A stretch of 64,000 nt of DNA from JBMDXB01 sp048594975 (lineage in GTDB: Bacteria > Acidobacteriota > Vicinamibacteria > Vicinamibacterales > 2-12-FULL-66-21). Within the stretch, counting starts at the first letter, position 1, and every line of letters starts with the position of its first letter. A model generated the notes under the pieces. The model did no database searches. It saw only the letters and a list, made by a program, of their open reading frames with translations, and was not told the DNA's origin. Below are positions 40,877 through 49,120 of the stretch, piece after piece. The stretch is taken from NCBI GenBank assembly GCA_048594975.1, contig JBMDXQ010000101.1, forward strand, positions 1 through 64,000, written 5' to 3'. The translations under genes and the position numbers were made by a program.

Positions 40877-41707
40877 ATGTTCAAGCGGACATTGCTCGCC
40901 CTGTCGCTCGCCGCGTTCGCGGCGCCGGCGGCATGGGCGCAGGAGCACGCCACTCTGATCCTGCGCTCGGGCGAGCGCATCAAAGGAGAACTATCCGACC
41001 ACGGTGGGGTGGGATTCACCATCCGCGTCGACGGGCAGGAACGCCGTATCCCGACGGACCAGGTCGCGGTGGTCGATTTCGCGGGCACCGAGATGAGCGA
41101 GGAGGACTGGGCGAAGGTGTCCCCCGGCGCACACGTAGTGTGGTTGAGGAACGGAAAGACGTTCAGTGGCGAGTTTTATGATATCAGCGGCAGAGCGCCC
41201 CTGCAGCTCGTGTTCAAGACGCCCGAGGGCGACCTCCGCACCTTTTCCTCGACGGAAACGGCCCGTATCATCCTCGCGCGCCCGGCCGGTGCAGTCCCCA
41301 CCAGCGGCACAAAGACCACGCCGGAGTCGGCGGCGGCCGCCGGCGGCGGTGTCGTCGTGTCGGGGCGGGAGGCCTGGACGGCGACCGGGATCGCGGTGCG
41401 GCAGGGAGAGTGGATCACGTTCAACGTGACCGGCCAAGTCAGGCTCACCACGAATGAGAGCGATCTCGCCGGTCCGGCTGGTGCACCGGGCGGGCGCACC
41501 GCCGCCAACGCCCAGGTGCCCGCCACGCCGATCGGCACGCTACTGGGCCGCGTCGGGAACAGCCAGCCGTTCGTCATCGGCGACAAGACGCGGGTGCAGA
41601 TGCCCGCCAGCGGCGCGCTCTTCCTCGGCATCAACGACGATCATCACGCCGACAACTCGGGCGAGCTGCGCGTTCAGATCGAGGGCGGCCGCGTGCGAGG
41701 CCGCTGA
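40877..41707 (+). CDS. Exported protein with PA-IL (LecA)-like C-terminal domain
   Basis: 276 residues with a Sec signal (LLALSLAAFAAPAAWA). Residues about 20-130 are beta-rich (LRSGERIKGELSDHGGVGFT, FYDISGRAPLQLVF). Residues about 150-275 resemble the PA-IL galactose-binding lectin: WTATGIAVRQGEWITFNVTG, PATPIGTLLGRVGNSQPFVI, GALFLGINDDHHADNSGELR, the last with the calcium/sugar-binding Asp-Asn residues. It probably sits at the cell surface or in the periplasm and binds carbohydrate (family inference). GGGAGGA precedes ATG. It is followed by a strong terminator, so monocistronic. Confidence 0.82.
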   Translation: MFKRTLLALSLAAFAAPAAWAQEHATLILRSGERIKGELSDHGGVGFTIRVDGQERRIPTDQVAVVDFAGTEMSEEDWAKVSPGAHVVWLRNGKTFSGEFYDISGRAPLQLVFKTPEGDLRTFSSTETARIILARPAGAVPTSGTKTTPESAAAAGGGVVVSGREAWTATGIAVRQGEWITFNVTGQVRLTTNESDLAGPAGAPGGRTAANAQVPATPIGTLLGRVGNSQPFVIGDKTRVQMPASGALFLGINDDHHADNSGELRVQIEGGRVRGR

Positions 41708-41737
41708 GCGCCCGTCCGCTCCCGTTCGGCCGTTGAG

Positions 41738-41775
41738 AAGGCCGGCCTCCACGCGGGGCCGGCCTTTCGCGTTTT
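41738..41775 (+). terminator. Intrinsic terminator after the lectin-like gene
   Basis: AAGGCCGGCC (41738-41747) and GGCCGGCCTT (41757-41766) form a perfect 10-bp stem with a 9-base loop, followed by a T-rich end (TTCGCGTTTT). Confidence 0.85.
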
Positions 41776-41797
41776 CCGGCTAGAATATCGGGTTCCG

Positions 41798-44617
41798 ATG
41801 TCTGACTGGAAGGACACGCTGAACCTGCCCCGCACCGCGTTTCCGATGAAGGCGAACCTGCCGGCGATCGAGCCGCAGGCGCTCGCGCGGTGGACGGAGA
41901 TGCGCCTCTACGACCGCATCCGCGAGGCGCGCCAGGGGCGTCCGCGCTTCGTGCTGCACGACGGCCCGCCCTACGCCAACGGGCAGATCCACCTGGGCAC
42001 GGCGCTCAACAAGATTCTGAAAGACATCGTCGTGAAGTCGCGCGCGATGATGGGATTCGACGCCCCCTACGTGCCCGGCTACGACTGCCACGGTCTGCCC
42101 ATCGAACTGCGGGTGGATCGTGAGCTCGGCCCGAAGAAGCGCGAGATGTCCGTCGCCGACTTCCGCCGCGCCTGCCGCGCTTACGCGGACCGATTCATCG
42201 GGGTGATGACCGAGGAGTTCCAGCGCCTCGGCATCTTTGGCGACTGGGAGCACCCGTACGTGACGATGGGGTTCCGCTATCAGGCGACCATCGCGCGGAC
42301 GCTGGGGAAGTTGGTCGACCAGGGGCTCGTCTACAAGGGAAAGAAGCCGGTTCACTGGTGCATCCATTGCCGGACGGCGCTGGCCGAAGCCGAGGTCGAG
42401 TACGAAGATCACGCGTCGCCCTCGATCTACGTGGAGTTCCCGGCGACCCCGGAAGGGAGCCGTGAGCTGGCCGCACGCCTGCCAGCGCTCGCCGGGTGCG
42501 ACGCTTCCGTCCTCATCTGGACGACCACGCCGTGGACGATTCCGTCGAACCTGGCGATCGCATTTCATCCTTATTTCGACTACGCCGCGTACGAGGCCGG
42601 AGGGCGGGCGGTCATCGTCGCCGAGGGACTCGCGCCGCAGATCGAACAGGCGACCGGCCGGACACTGGGCGCCCCGGTGGCGCGGATGCGCGGCGAGCAG
42701 CTGGAGGGGATCCGCTTCCAGCACCCGCTATATGCGCGGGAATCGGTTGGCGTGCTCGCCGAGTACGTCACGCTGGATGCGGGCACCGGCGCGGTCCACA
42801 CGGCGCCGGGACACGGCCGAGAGGACTTCGACACCGGCGTCAAGTACGGCCTCGACATCTACGCGCCGGTCGGCCCCGGCGGTCATTTCCTGGAGAGCGT
42901 GGAGCTGTTCAACGGGCAGCGGGTGTTCGACGCGAACCCGACCGTCGTCGAGGCGCTGCAGAACCGGGGCCGGTTGTGGCGGCACGACACGGTCGTCCAT
43001 CAGTACCCGCACTGCTGGCGCTGCCACAACCCGGTCATCTTCCTGGCCACCTCGCAGTGGTTCATCAGGATGGACGCGCCGATTGCCACCGGCCACGGCG
43101 CCAAGGGCCTGCGCGCCGTGGCGCTGGAAGCGATCGACGAGCAGGTCCGGTGGATTCCCGCGTGGGGCCGCGACCGGATCTACAACATGGTCAGCAACCG
43201 GCCGGACTGGTGCATCTCGCGACAGCGCGCCTGGGGCGTGCCCATCCCGGCGCTCGACTGCACGAAGTGCGGCGAGGCGCTCCTCACCTCCGGGCTCATC
43301 GAGCGGGCGGCATCCGTGTTCGACGAATTCGGGGCCGATGCCTGGTACGAGCGTTCGCTTGCCGAGTTCATCCCGGAGGGCCTGGCGTGTCCGTCCTGCG
43401 GCGGGCGCGAGTTCGAGCGGGAGCGCGACATCCTCGACGTCTGGTTCGATTCCGGATCGAGTCACGAGGCGGTGCTTCCGTTCCGGCCGGAGCTGACCTG
43501 GCCCTCCGACCTCTACCTGGAGGGCAGCGACCAGCATCGGGGGTGGTTCCAGAGCTCGCTGCTCGTGGGCCTGGGGACGCGGGGGCGCCCGCCGTTCCGC
43601 GAGGTGCTGACCCACGGGTTCCTGGTGGACGCCGACGGCCGCAAGATGTCGAAGTCGCTCGGCAACGTCATCAGCCCGCAGGAGGTCATCAAGACCAGCG
43701 GGGCGGAGATTCTGCGGCTGTGGGCGGCAATGAGCGACTACCGGGAGGAGGTCCGCGCGGGACGGGAGATCCTCGCGCGCGTGGTCGAGGCCTACCGGAA
43801 GGCGCGCAACACATGCCGCTACCTGCTCGCCAATCTGTACGACTTCGATCCGGCCGCTCACTCGGTGTCCTACGCCGGGCTGCTGGAAGTGGACAGATAC
43901 GCGCTGGCGACGTACGCCGACGCGGCGGCGGCCGTGCTGGATGCCTATGCGTCCTACGACTTCCCCGTCATCTTCCAGCGGCTGAATCAGCTCATGACCG
44001 TGGACCTGTCGGCCTTCTACGCCGACGTCTCCAAGGACCGCCTCTACACCCTGGCCGCGGCTGCGCCGGAGCGGCGATCGGCACAGTCCGCGATGTACGT
44101 CGTGGCGGACGGCATCGCACGCCTGCTCGCGCCGATCCTCCCGGTCACGGCCGACCAGGTCTGGCAGCACCTGCCCGGCGAGCGGGACCCGTCCGTCCAC
44201 ATCGCCGAGTTCCCCGCCCGCCCCTCGATCGACGCGATGCTCGATCGCGACCTGCTGGCGCGGTGGGACCGCGTGCTGGCGGTGCGCAGCGAGGCGAACC
44301 GGGCACTCGAGATCGCGCGGCAGGACAAGGCCATCGGCACCTCCCTGGCGGCACGGGTCACGCTGCGTGCACGGGGCGACACCGCCACGCTGCTCGAGGC
44401 GTACCGCGACGATCTGCCGATGCTCCTGATCGTCTCGCAGGTCGAGATCGTCCGCGCGGACGGCCACGGTCCGGATCTCGAGGTCGGCGTGGCGCGCGCG
44501 GAGGGCGAGAAATGCCCGCGCTGCTGGCGCACGGTCCCTGCGGTCTCGACCGCCACTCCCACTCGCGGGCTGTGCGAGCGCTGCGTCGCTGCGCTGAGCG
44601 GCGCCACCCGGTCATGA
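41798..44617 (+). CDS. ileS: Isoleucyl-tRNA synthetase
   Basis: 939 residues, class Ia synthetase. The HIGH-type motif is YANGQIHLGTALNKILKD near residue 65, the KMSKS loop is ADGRKMSKSLGNVISP near 615, and the editing (CP1) domain has TTTPWTIPSNLAIAFHPYF. A C-terminal zinc finger closes the protein (KCPRCWRTVPAV then CERC). A TAGAAT box 11 bases before ATG suggests a very short leader. First gene of ileS-lspA-lgt-rluD; lspA starts inside its stop codon (ATGA). Confidence 0.97.
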   Translation: MSDWKDTLNLPRTAFPMKANLPAIEPQALARWTEMRLYDRIREARQGRPRFVLHDGPPYANGQIHLGTALNKILKDIVVKSRAMMGFDAPYVPGYDCHGLPIELRVDRELGPKKREMSVADFRRACRAYADRFIGVMTEEFQRLGIFGDWEHPYVTMGFRYQATIARTLGKLVDQGLVYKGKKPVHWCIHCRTALAEAEVEYEDHASPSIYVEFPATPEGSRELAARLPALAGCDASVLIWTTTPWTIPSNLAIAFHPYFDYAAYEAGGRAVIVAEGLAPQIEQATGRTLGAPVARMRGEQLEGIRFQHPLYARESVGVLAEYVTLDAGTGAVHTAPGHGREDFDTGVKYGLDIYAPVGPGGHFLESVELFNGQRVFDANPTVVEALQNRGRLWRHDTVVHQYPHCWRCHNPVIFLATSQWFIRMDAPIATGHGAKGLRAVALEAIDEQVRWIPAWGRDRIYNMVSNRPDWCISRQRAWGVPIPALDCTKCGEALLTSGLIERAASVFDEFGADAWYERSLAEFIPEGLACPSCGGREFERERDILDVWFDSGSSHEAVLPFRPELTWPSDLYLEGSDQHRGWFQSSLLVGLGTRGRPPFREVLTHGFLVDADGRKMSKSLGNVISPQEVIKTSGAEILRLWAAMSDYREEVRAGREILARVVEAYRKARNTCRYLLANLYDFDPAAHSVSYAGLLEVDRYALATYADAAAAVLDAYASYDFPVIFQRLNQLMTVDLSAFYADVSKDRLYTLAAAAPERRSAQSAMYVVADGIARLLAPILPVTADQVWQHLPGERDPSVHIAEFPARPSIDAMLDRDLLARWDRVLAVRSEANRALEIARQDKAIGTSLAARVTLRARGDTATLLEAYRDDLPMLLIVSQVEIVRADGHGPDLEVGVARAEGEKCPRCWRTVPAVSTATPTRGLCERCVAALSGATRS

Positions 44618-45129
44618 CCACGGAGCGCGCGCAGGGGCTGGCGCGCCCCTACGAGCTGGCGACGCTGCTGGGCATCGTCGTTTTCGATCAGGCCACCAAG
44701 GCTGCCGTGCGCGCCAGCCTGCCGATCGGCGGCAATCACCCGATCATCGACGGCTTCCTCGATTTGACGCATGTGCAGAATACCGGCGCGGCGTTCGGAC
44801 TGCTCAACGCGGCCGACTTTGCCTACAAGCCGCTGGTGATGATCGGGATCGCGGCACTGGCGCTCGTCGCCATCGCCGCCTACGCTTCGCAGCTCGGGTT
44901 CCACGAGCGGCTCGCCCGCTTCGGGCTGGCGCTCATCCTCGGCGGCGCGTTCGGCAACCTCATCGATCGCGCCGTCGCCGGCCATGTCGTCGACTTCGTG
45001 GACGTGTACTGGGGCTCGGCGCACTTCTGGGCGTTCAACGTCGCCGACGCGGCCATCACCGTCGGAGCGGCCCTCGTGCTGGTTGACATGATCGGGCTCA
45101 GACGCAGACATGCATCCCATCCTGTTTGA
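44614..45129 (+). CDS. lspA: Lipoprotein signal peptidase (signal peptidase II)
   Basis: 171 residues, four membrane helices. Conserved segments are VVFDQATKAAVRASLP, THVQNTGAAFGLLN, LGGAFGNLIDRAVAGHVVDF (first catalytic Asp) and WAFNVADAAITVGAALVL (second catalytic Asp). It removes signal peptides from prolipoproteins after Lgt acts; the TPR lipoprotein at 57 kb is a likely substrate. ileS-lspA linkage is conserved in many bacteria. It overlaps lgt by 20 bases. Confidence 0.95.
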   Translation: MTTERAQGLARPYELATLLGIVVFDQATKAAVRASLPIGGNHPIIDGFLDLTHVQNTGAAFGLLNAADFAYKPLVMIGIAALALVAIAAYASQLGFHERLARFGLALILGGAFGNLIDRAVAGHVVDFVDVYWGSAHFWAFNVADAAITVGAALVLVDMIGLRRRHASHPV

Positions 45130-45919
45130 GGTCGGCGGGTTCACCGTCTATACCTACGGCGTGCTGCTGGCCGCCGCGTACCTGCTCGGCCTGCAATTCG
45201 CCCTGATGCGCGCGCGGACGCGCGGCCTCGACCCGAGCCGGGTCATGGACCTCGGCATCCTGGTCATCGTCTCGGCGCTCGTCGGAGCCAAGGCGCTGCT
45301 GCTGATCGTCGACTTCGACGTCTACAGGGATCGGCCCGGCGAGTTGCTGACGCTGCTTCGCTCGGCCGGCGTCTTCTACGGCGGGCTGATCCTCGCCGTG
45401 ATCGCCGCGCTCTGGTACCTGCGGCGGCACCGCATGCCGATGTGGACGGTCACCGACGTGTTCGCCCCGGGCATCGCGCTCGGTCATGTGGTCGGCCGCA
45501 TGGGCTGCTTCTTCGCGGGCTGCTGCTTCGGGCGGCCCGCCGACATACACTGGGCGATCGTCTTCCGGCACCCGGCGAGCGCCGAGAACGTCGGCACGCC
45601 GTTGAACACGCCGCTGCATCCGACCCAGCTCTACGAGGCTGGCGCCGAGCTGCTGATCCTGGGCTTCCTGCTGCTGTTCGAGCGCCGCGGCCGGCCGTTT
45701 CCCGGCCGCACCTTCTGGAGCTACATGCTCCTCTACGGGGTCTCGCGTTTCATCATCGAGTTCTATCGCGGGGACAGCCGCGGGATGGTCGGCATGTTCT
45801 CGACTTCGCAGTTCGTGTCGTTGCTGGTCGTACCGCTCAGCCTGGTGATGCTGTACGTCCTGTCGCGCCGGCCCGACCCCACCACGCGGACTGCGGCGCG
45901 CCGCGCGCGGGCAGCGTGA
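45110..45919 (+). CDS. lgt: Prolipoprotein diacylglyceryl transferase
   Basis: 269 residues, seven membrane helices. GVFYGGLILAVIAALWYLRR, GIALGHVVGRMGCFFAGCCF (Lgt signature with essential Arg; the usual Gly-Asn-Phe reads Gly-Cys-Phe), HPTQLYEAGAELLI and SRFIIEFYRGDSRG are diagnostic. It transfers diacylglycerol to the lipobox Cys, the step before LspA, so the two consecutive lipoprotein-maturation genes are co-expressed here. The ATG lies inside lspA. Confidence 0.95.
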   Translation: MHPILFEVGGFTVYTYGVLLAAAYLLGLQFALMRARTRGLDPSRVMDLGILVIVSALVGAKALLLIVDFDVYRDRPGELLTLLRSAGVFYGGLILAVIAALWYLRRHRMPMWTVTDVFAPGIALGHVVGRMGCFFAGCCFGRPADIHWAIVFRHPASAENVGTPLNTPLHPTQLYEAGAELLILGFLLLFERRGRPFPGRTFWSYMLLYGVSRFIIEFYRGDSRGMVGMFSTSQFVSLLVVPLSLVMLYVLSRRPDPTTRTAARRARAA

Positions 45920-45920
45920 C

Positions 45921-46940
45921 ATGCCCGGCAGCCCGCGCGTGCACCGGCTGGAAGTCGAGGCTGAGCATGACGGCCTGCGCCTCGACAACTTCCTGGCGGC
46001 GGTGCTGGACGGCCAATCGCGATCGCAGATCCAGCGGCTGATCAAAGAGGGGCACGTCGGCGGTCCCGAAGCCAACAAGGGGGCTGCCTCCATCCGCGGA
46101 CAGGAGGCGGCCCCCTTTTCAGAGGCGGGCAAGGGCATCCGGCCGAGCACCGCGGTGCACACCGGGCAGGTCTTCACCGTGGAAATCCCGCAACCGGTCG
46201 TTGTCGAGGCGGCGCCCGAACCACTGCCGCTGCGCGTCGTCTTCGAGGATCCCGACATCGTCGTGCTCGACAAGCCGGCCGGCATGGTCGTCCACCCCGC
46301 GGCGGGCCACAGCAGCGGGACGCTGGTCAACGCGCTGTTGCACCACGTGCAGGACCTCAGCGGCATCGGCGGGGAGCTGCGGCCCGGCATCGTGCACCGG
46401 CTCGATCGCGGGACCTCGGGCCTCATAGTGGTCGCGAAGAACGATCGCGCGCACCAGGAGCTCACCAGGCAGTTCAGGGATCGCGAGGTCGACAAGGAGT
46501 ATTTCGCCCTCGCCTGGGGCGTCGTCCAGGCCGGGCGCCGCATCGACGCGCCGATCGGACGCGACCCCCACAACCGGCAGAAGATGTCGACGCGCGCGCG
46601 CCGGGCGAGGAGCGCCGTGACCCGGGTGACCCTCGCGCGTCATCTGCGCGGCGTCTCGTTCCTGAAAGTCGCGATAGCGACCGGGCGGACCCACCAGATC
46701 CGGGTTCACCTGAGCGCCATCGGCCACCCGATCGTCGGAGATGCCGCCTACGGCGGGGTTCGCCGGCGCGTAGCGGCGAGCCTGCGGGCCGTACAGCGCC
46801 TCGAACGACCGTTCCTGCACTCGGCGCACCTGTCGTTCGCGCACCCGGGCGACGGGCGGCGCGTGGAGTTCGACTCCCCCCTGCCGCCTGACTTGCAGGG
46901 CGTGCTTGACGACATCGAGGCGCGTGGCGAGGCGCGGTGA
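45921..46940 (+). CDS. rluD: 23S rRNA pseudouridine synthase RluD-type, with in-frame palindromic insert
   Basis: 339 residues. An N-terminal S4 domain (LRLDNFLAAVLDGQSRSQIQ) is followed by the RluA-family catalytic domain: VVLDKPAGMVVHPAAGHSSG, catalytic GIVHRLDRGTSGLIVVAKND (Asp), GRTHQIRVHLSAIGHPIVGD. In the S4 loop where relatives have about six residues (V-x-G-x-x-R/K), this protein has about 26 (GGPEANKGAASI to AGKG). The extra DNA is a 15-bp-arm inverted repeat with a T-run, resembling a terminator. Frame is kept, so the enzyme may still work, though the RNA hairpin could reduce expression. Gap to lgt is one base. Confidence 0.93.
   Translation: MPGSPRVHRLEVEAEHDGLRLDNFLAAVLDGQSRSQIQRLIKEGHVGGPEANKGAASIRGQEAAPFSEAGKGIRPSTAVHTGQVFTVEIPQPVVVEAAPEPLPLRVVFEDPDIVVLDKPAGMVVHPAAGHSSGTLVNALLHHVQDLSGIGGELRPGIVHRLDRGTSGLIVVAKNDRAHQELTRQFRDREVDKEYFALAWGVVQAGRRIDAPIGRDPHNRQKMSTRARRARSAVTRVTLARHLRGVSFLKVAIATGRTHQIRVHLSAIGHPIVGDAAYGGVRRRVAASLRAVQRLERPFLHSAHLSFAHPGDGRRVEFDSPLPPDLQGVLDDIEARGEAR
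46077..46119. repeat. Terminator-like palindrome inserted in frame in rluD
   Basis: AAGGGGGCTGCCTCC (46077-46091) and GGAGGCGGCCCCCTT (46103-46117) are complementary at 14 of 15 positions, with an 11-base loop and a TTTT run at 46116-46119. It coincides with the roughly 20 extra codons of the RluD S4 domain. In-frame palindromic elements of this kind are known from Rickettsia and Wolbachia; no second copy was noticed in this window. Confidence 0.85.
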
Positions 46941-46949
46941 GGCGTTCGC

Positions 46950-47130
46950 CTACTCCGAGCGGAGCGCGACGACCGGTCTACGCGGGTCGCACGCCGTGCC
47001 GGCACGTACGCCGCAACGAGCGACAACACGATCGTCGCGGCCGCGGCCGCGTCAGTCGGAAGGACGGGCCTCTCGGTCAGGTACTCGACCCTCGTTGCCG
47101 CTACACGCAAGCTCCAGAGGGCGACCAGGG
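46950..47130 (-). pseudogene. FtsX/MacB-type permease C-terminal remnant
   Basis: On the minus strand IVLSLVAAYVPARRATRVD is the final helix and signature tail (A-x-x-P-A-R-R-A-x-x-V-D) of MacB/ADOP permeases. The expected ending 'PVVALRSE' followed by a stop is present one base out of frame (GACCGGTC where GACCCGGTC is expected, about 46973-46976). The preceding 60 residues are loosely similar, and everything before 47130 is absent. It is a scrap of a gene type very abundant in Acidobacteriota. Confidence 0.7.
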
Positions 47131-47136
47131 AACAGG

Positions 47137-47241
47137 CTACGCCAGATAGCGGTACCAGCCGATGATGCACAGGATCGCGCCGACGAGCGCAATCATCGCC
47201 CACAGGCGCATGTTGAGACGGTCGGGTGTTTCGACTGCCAT
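47137..47241 (-). CDS. 34-residue single-helix membrane micropeptide
   Basis: ATG at 47241, three bases after the slipin stop codon and preceded by AAAGGA at a suitable distance, opens MAVETPDRLNMRLWAMIALV followed by GAILCIIGWYRYLA. It is one strongly hydrophobic helix (about 13-28) with a short polar N-terminus and a Tyr/Arg C-terminal cap. Tight spacing places it third in the GntR-slipin operon. Small membrane proteins often modulate SPFH complexes; that role is inference. It does not match a named family known to me. Confidence 0.6.
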   Translation of the reverse strand: MAVETPDRLNMRLWAMIALVGAILCIIGWYRYLA

Positions 47242-47244
47242 GGC

Positions 47245-48159
47245 TCACGTCCTTTCCGGTGCCGCGTCTCCGCGGTCGCTGCGCAGGCCGGCGAGCGTCT
47301 GCTGCCGCAGCGCGGCGGCGCCGAGCAGCCCGCCCATGCCCATGGACTCGACAGCGCTGCTCGGGATCAGCATCAGCGCGCCCTTCTCCTTGAGGCCCTC
47401 GTAGAGCATGTTCATCGCCCGGAGGTGCAGCGCCGTCGGATCGTCGTGGTAGGCGCGCGCTGCCTGCTGGAACGACTGCGCGATCTCGAGCTCCGCCTGC
47501 CCGAGGATGATCCGCGCCTGCTTCTCGCGCGCGGCCTGCGCCTCGCGCGACATCGCGTCCTGCAGCGCGCCGGGAATGACGACGTCGCGCATCTCGACTG
47601 AGGAGACGGTCACCCCCCACGGCGTGGACCGCTGGTCGATGAGGTCCTGCAGCTCTGCCTCGATGCGCTCGCGCCCGCGCAGCAGGTCGGTCAGCGTGGT
47701 CCGGCCAATGATGTCGCGCAGCGCGGTCTGCGCCGCCCAGCTGACCGCCTGCGAGTAGTCCTGCACTTCCAGCGCCGCCTTCTCCGCGTCGTTCACCATC
47801 CAGAACAGCACCGCGTCGACGTTGACCGGCACGGTGTCCGAGGTCAGCGTCTGCTCGGCGGCGAAGCTGGTGGTGATCGTGCGCTGGTCGATCCAGGAGG
47901 ACACCGAGTCGGCGAACGGCACGATCCAGAAGAGCCCGGGCCCGCGCAGGCCGACGAAGCGGCCGAACCTGAGCACGATCGCGCGCTCCCACTGCTGTGC
48001 GATCTTCGGCGAGGCCGCCAGGACTGCGCCCGCCGCCAGACCGGCGAGCGCCCCCGCCGGCCCCAGGGCGCTCCAGGCGAGCGCCGCAGCTCCTCCCGCG
48101 GCCGCGAGGATGGCGAGAGCGACGACATTCACGCGTGGAACGTTTCGCGGGGCGTCCAT
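47245..48159 (-). CDS. Slipin/SPFH (band 7) membrane protein
   Basis: 304 residues. Two N-terminal hydrophobic segments (VVALAILAAAGGAAALAW, AGALAGLAAGAVLAAS) anchor an SPFH domain: ERAIVLRFGRFVGLRGPGLF, VSSWIDQRTITTSFAAEQTL, VPVNVDAVLFWMVNDAEKAA, LRDIIGRTTLTDLLRGRERI, VTVSSVEMRDVVIPGALQDA. An alanine/Glu-rich coiled-coil (REAQAAREKQARIILGQAEL) follows. This is the stomatin/slipin group that forms membrane microdomain scaffolds, usually paired with an NfeD protein; no NfeD is here, but a 34-residue membrane peptide is. It starts directly after the gntR stop codon. Confidence 0.93.
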   Translation of the reverse strand: MDAPRNVPRVNVVALAILAAAGGAAALAWSALGPAGALAGLAAGAVLAASPKIAQQWERAIVLRFGRFVGLRGPGLFWIVPFADSVSSWIDQRTITTSFAAEQTLTSDTVPVNVDAVLFWMVNDAEKAALEVQDYSQAVSWAAQTALRDIIGRTTLTDLLRGRERIEAELQDLIDQRSTPWGVTVSSVEMRDVVIPGALQDAMSREAQAAREKQARIILGQAELEIAQSFQQAARAYHDDPTALHLRAMNMLYEGLKEKGALMLIPSSAVESMGMGGLLGAAALRQQTLAGLRSDRGDAAPERT

Positions 48160-48540
48160 TTAAGCTCCTTTGCTGTGCGCGCTGAGCGCCTCGACGATCT
48201 CCTGCACGGTGAAGCCGGCGGCGTCGGCGTCCGCGAGCACGCGCGTGGCGAACGCTCGCAGCCGGCGCTCGCGATCGCGGGCGGGCTGCGCCGGGGCCGG
48301 CCTGGCGCTGACGAAGGATCCCACGCCCCGCCGTGTTTCCAGCACGCCGCGCCGCTCGAGATCGGCGTACACGCGCGCGACCGTGTTGGCGTTGACCCGC
48401 AGGTCCACGGCCATCTGGCGGACGGTGGGGAGCTGCGCGCCGGGGGCGAGCCGGCCGGTGGCGATGGCGGCGCGGAGCCCGCGCTCGAGCTGCGCGTAAA
48501 TCGGCGTGGGATCCCGGGGGTCGAGGGCGACGAACGCCAT
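48160..48540 (-). CDS. GntR-family regulator, YtrA subfamily
   Basis: 126 residues. A GntR winged helix occupies about 10-78 (PIYAQLERGLRAAIATGRLA, PGAQLPTVRQMAVDLRVNAN, TVARVYADLERRGVLETRRG), followed by only a short dimerisation tail, as in YtrA-type repressors that control their own operon. The near-palindromic operator directly upstream has the YtrA-like core. The downstream slipin gene begins at the next base, so the regulator and slipin are co-transcribed. Ligand unknown; YtrA relatives respond to envelope stress such as bacitracin-type antibiotics in Firmicutes (known for family, not shown here). Confidence 0.92.
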   Translation of the reverse strand: MAFVALDPRDPTPIYAQLERGLRAAIATGRLAPGAQLPTVRQMAVDLRVNANTVARVYADLERRGVLETRRGVGSFVSARPAPAQPARDRERRLRAFATRVLADADAAGFTVQEIVEALSAHSKGA

Positions 48541-48546
48541 TGCCCT

Positions 48547-48570
48547 ATTGTACTAGTTCATTAGAACAAT
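48547..48570. promoter_or_regulatory. GntR/YtrA-type operator
   Basis: ATTGTACTAG (48547-48556), TTCA, then TTAGAACAAT (48561-48570): an imperfect 24-bp palindrome with ATTGT ends, six bases upstream of the GntR ATG. The form (GTACTA-n-TAG-AC) resembles YtrA operators. Being AT-rich in a GC-rich genome it stands out. It also lies 21 bases from the divergent NUDIX gene, which may be co-regulated. Confidence 0.7.
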
Positions 48571-48591
48571 CCTGTCAAGTGATAATCAGGC

Positions 48592-49113
48592 ATGCCGAAT
48601 CCCGAACGCCTCGCCCACGAGCGCGTCTTTGCCGGGCGCGTCTTCGCCGTCGACCGCGACCGCGTGCGCCTGCCCAACGGCCGTCAGGTCACGCTGGACG
48701 TCGTCCGCCACCCCCGCTCGGTGGTCCTGCTGCCGCTACCCGAGCCGGGGCGGATCGTGCTGGTACGCCAGTACCGCTACCCGGTCGGGCGGCGGCTGTG
48801 GGAGCTGCCGGCGGGCAGCGTCGACGATGGCGAGCAGCCCGAAGAGGCGGCACGCCGGGAATGCCATGAGGAGATCGGCAAGCTGCCCGCCACGGTGGTC
48901 CGCCTGGCGGCGCTCTTGCCCACGCCCGGTTACTGCGACGAGGAGATGCTGTTCTTCCGCGTCTCGGGGCTCGAGGATCCCGAGCAGCCCGCGGCGGTCG
49001 ACGAGGACGAGGACATCGAGGCGCGGACCTTCAGCATGAGTGAAGCGCGCGAGATGGTCCGCCGCGGCGAGATTGTGGATATGAAGACCGTCGTGGGGCT
49101 TACTCTGATCTGA
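48592..49113 (+). CDS. NUDIX hydrolase, ADP-ribose pyrophosphatase type
   Basis: 173 residues. Nudix box GSVDDGEQPEEAARRECHEE followed by IG matches GX5EX7REUXEEXGU. The preceding RIVLVRQYRYPVGRRLWELP and the Pro in LLPTPGYCDEEMLFF are typical of ADP-ribose pyrophosphatases. It hydrolyses nucleoside diphosphate-linked compounds such as ADP-ribose. It is divergent from gntR with the operator between them and is followed by the third repeat array. Confidence 0.92.
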   Translation: MPNPERLAHERVFAGRVFAVDRDRVRLPNGRQVTLDVVRHPRSVVLLPLPEPGRIVLVRQYRYPVGRRLWELPAGSVDDGEQPEEAARRECHEEIGKLPATVVRLAALLPTPGYCDEEMLFFRVSGLEDPEQPAAVDEDEDIEARTFSMSEAREMVRRGEIVDMKTVVGLTLI

Positions 49114-49120
49114 ATTGTGT

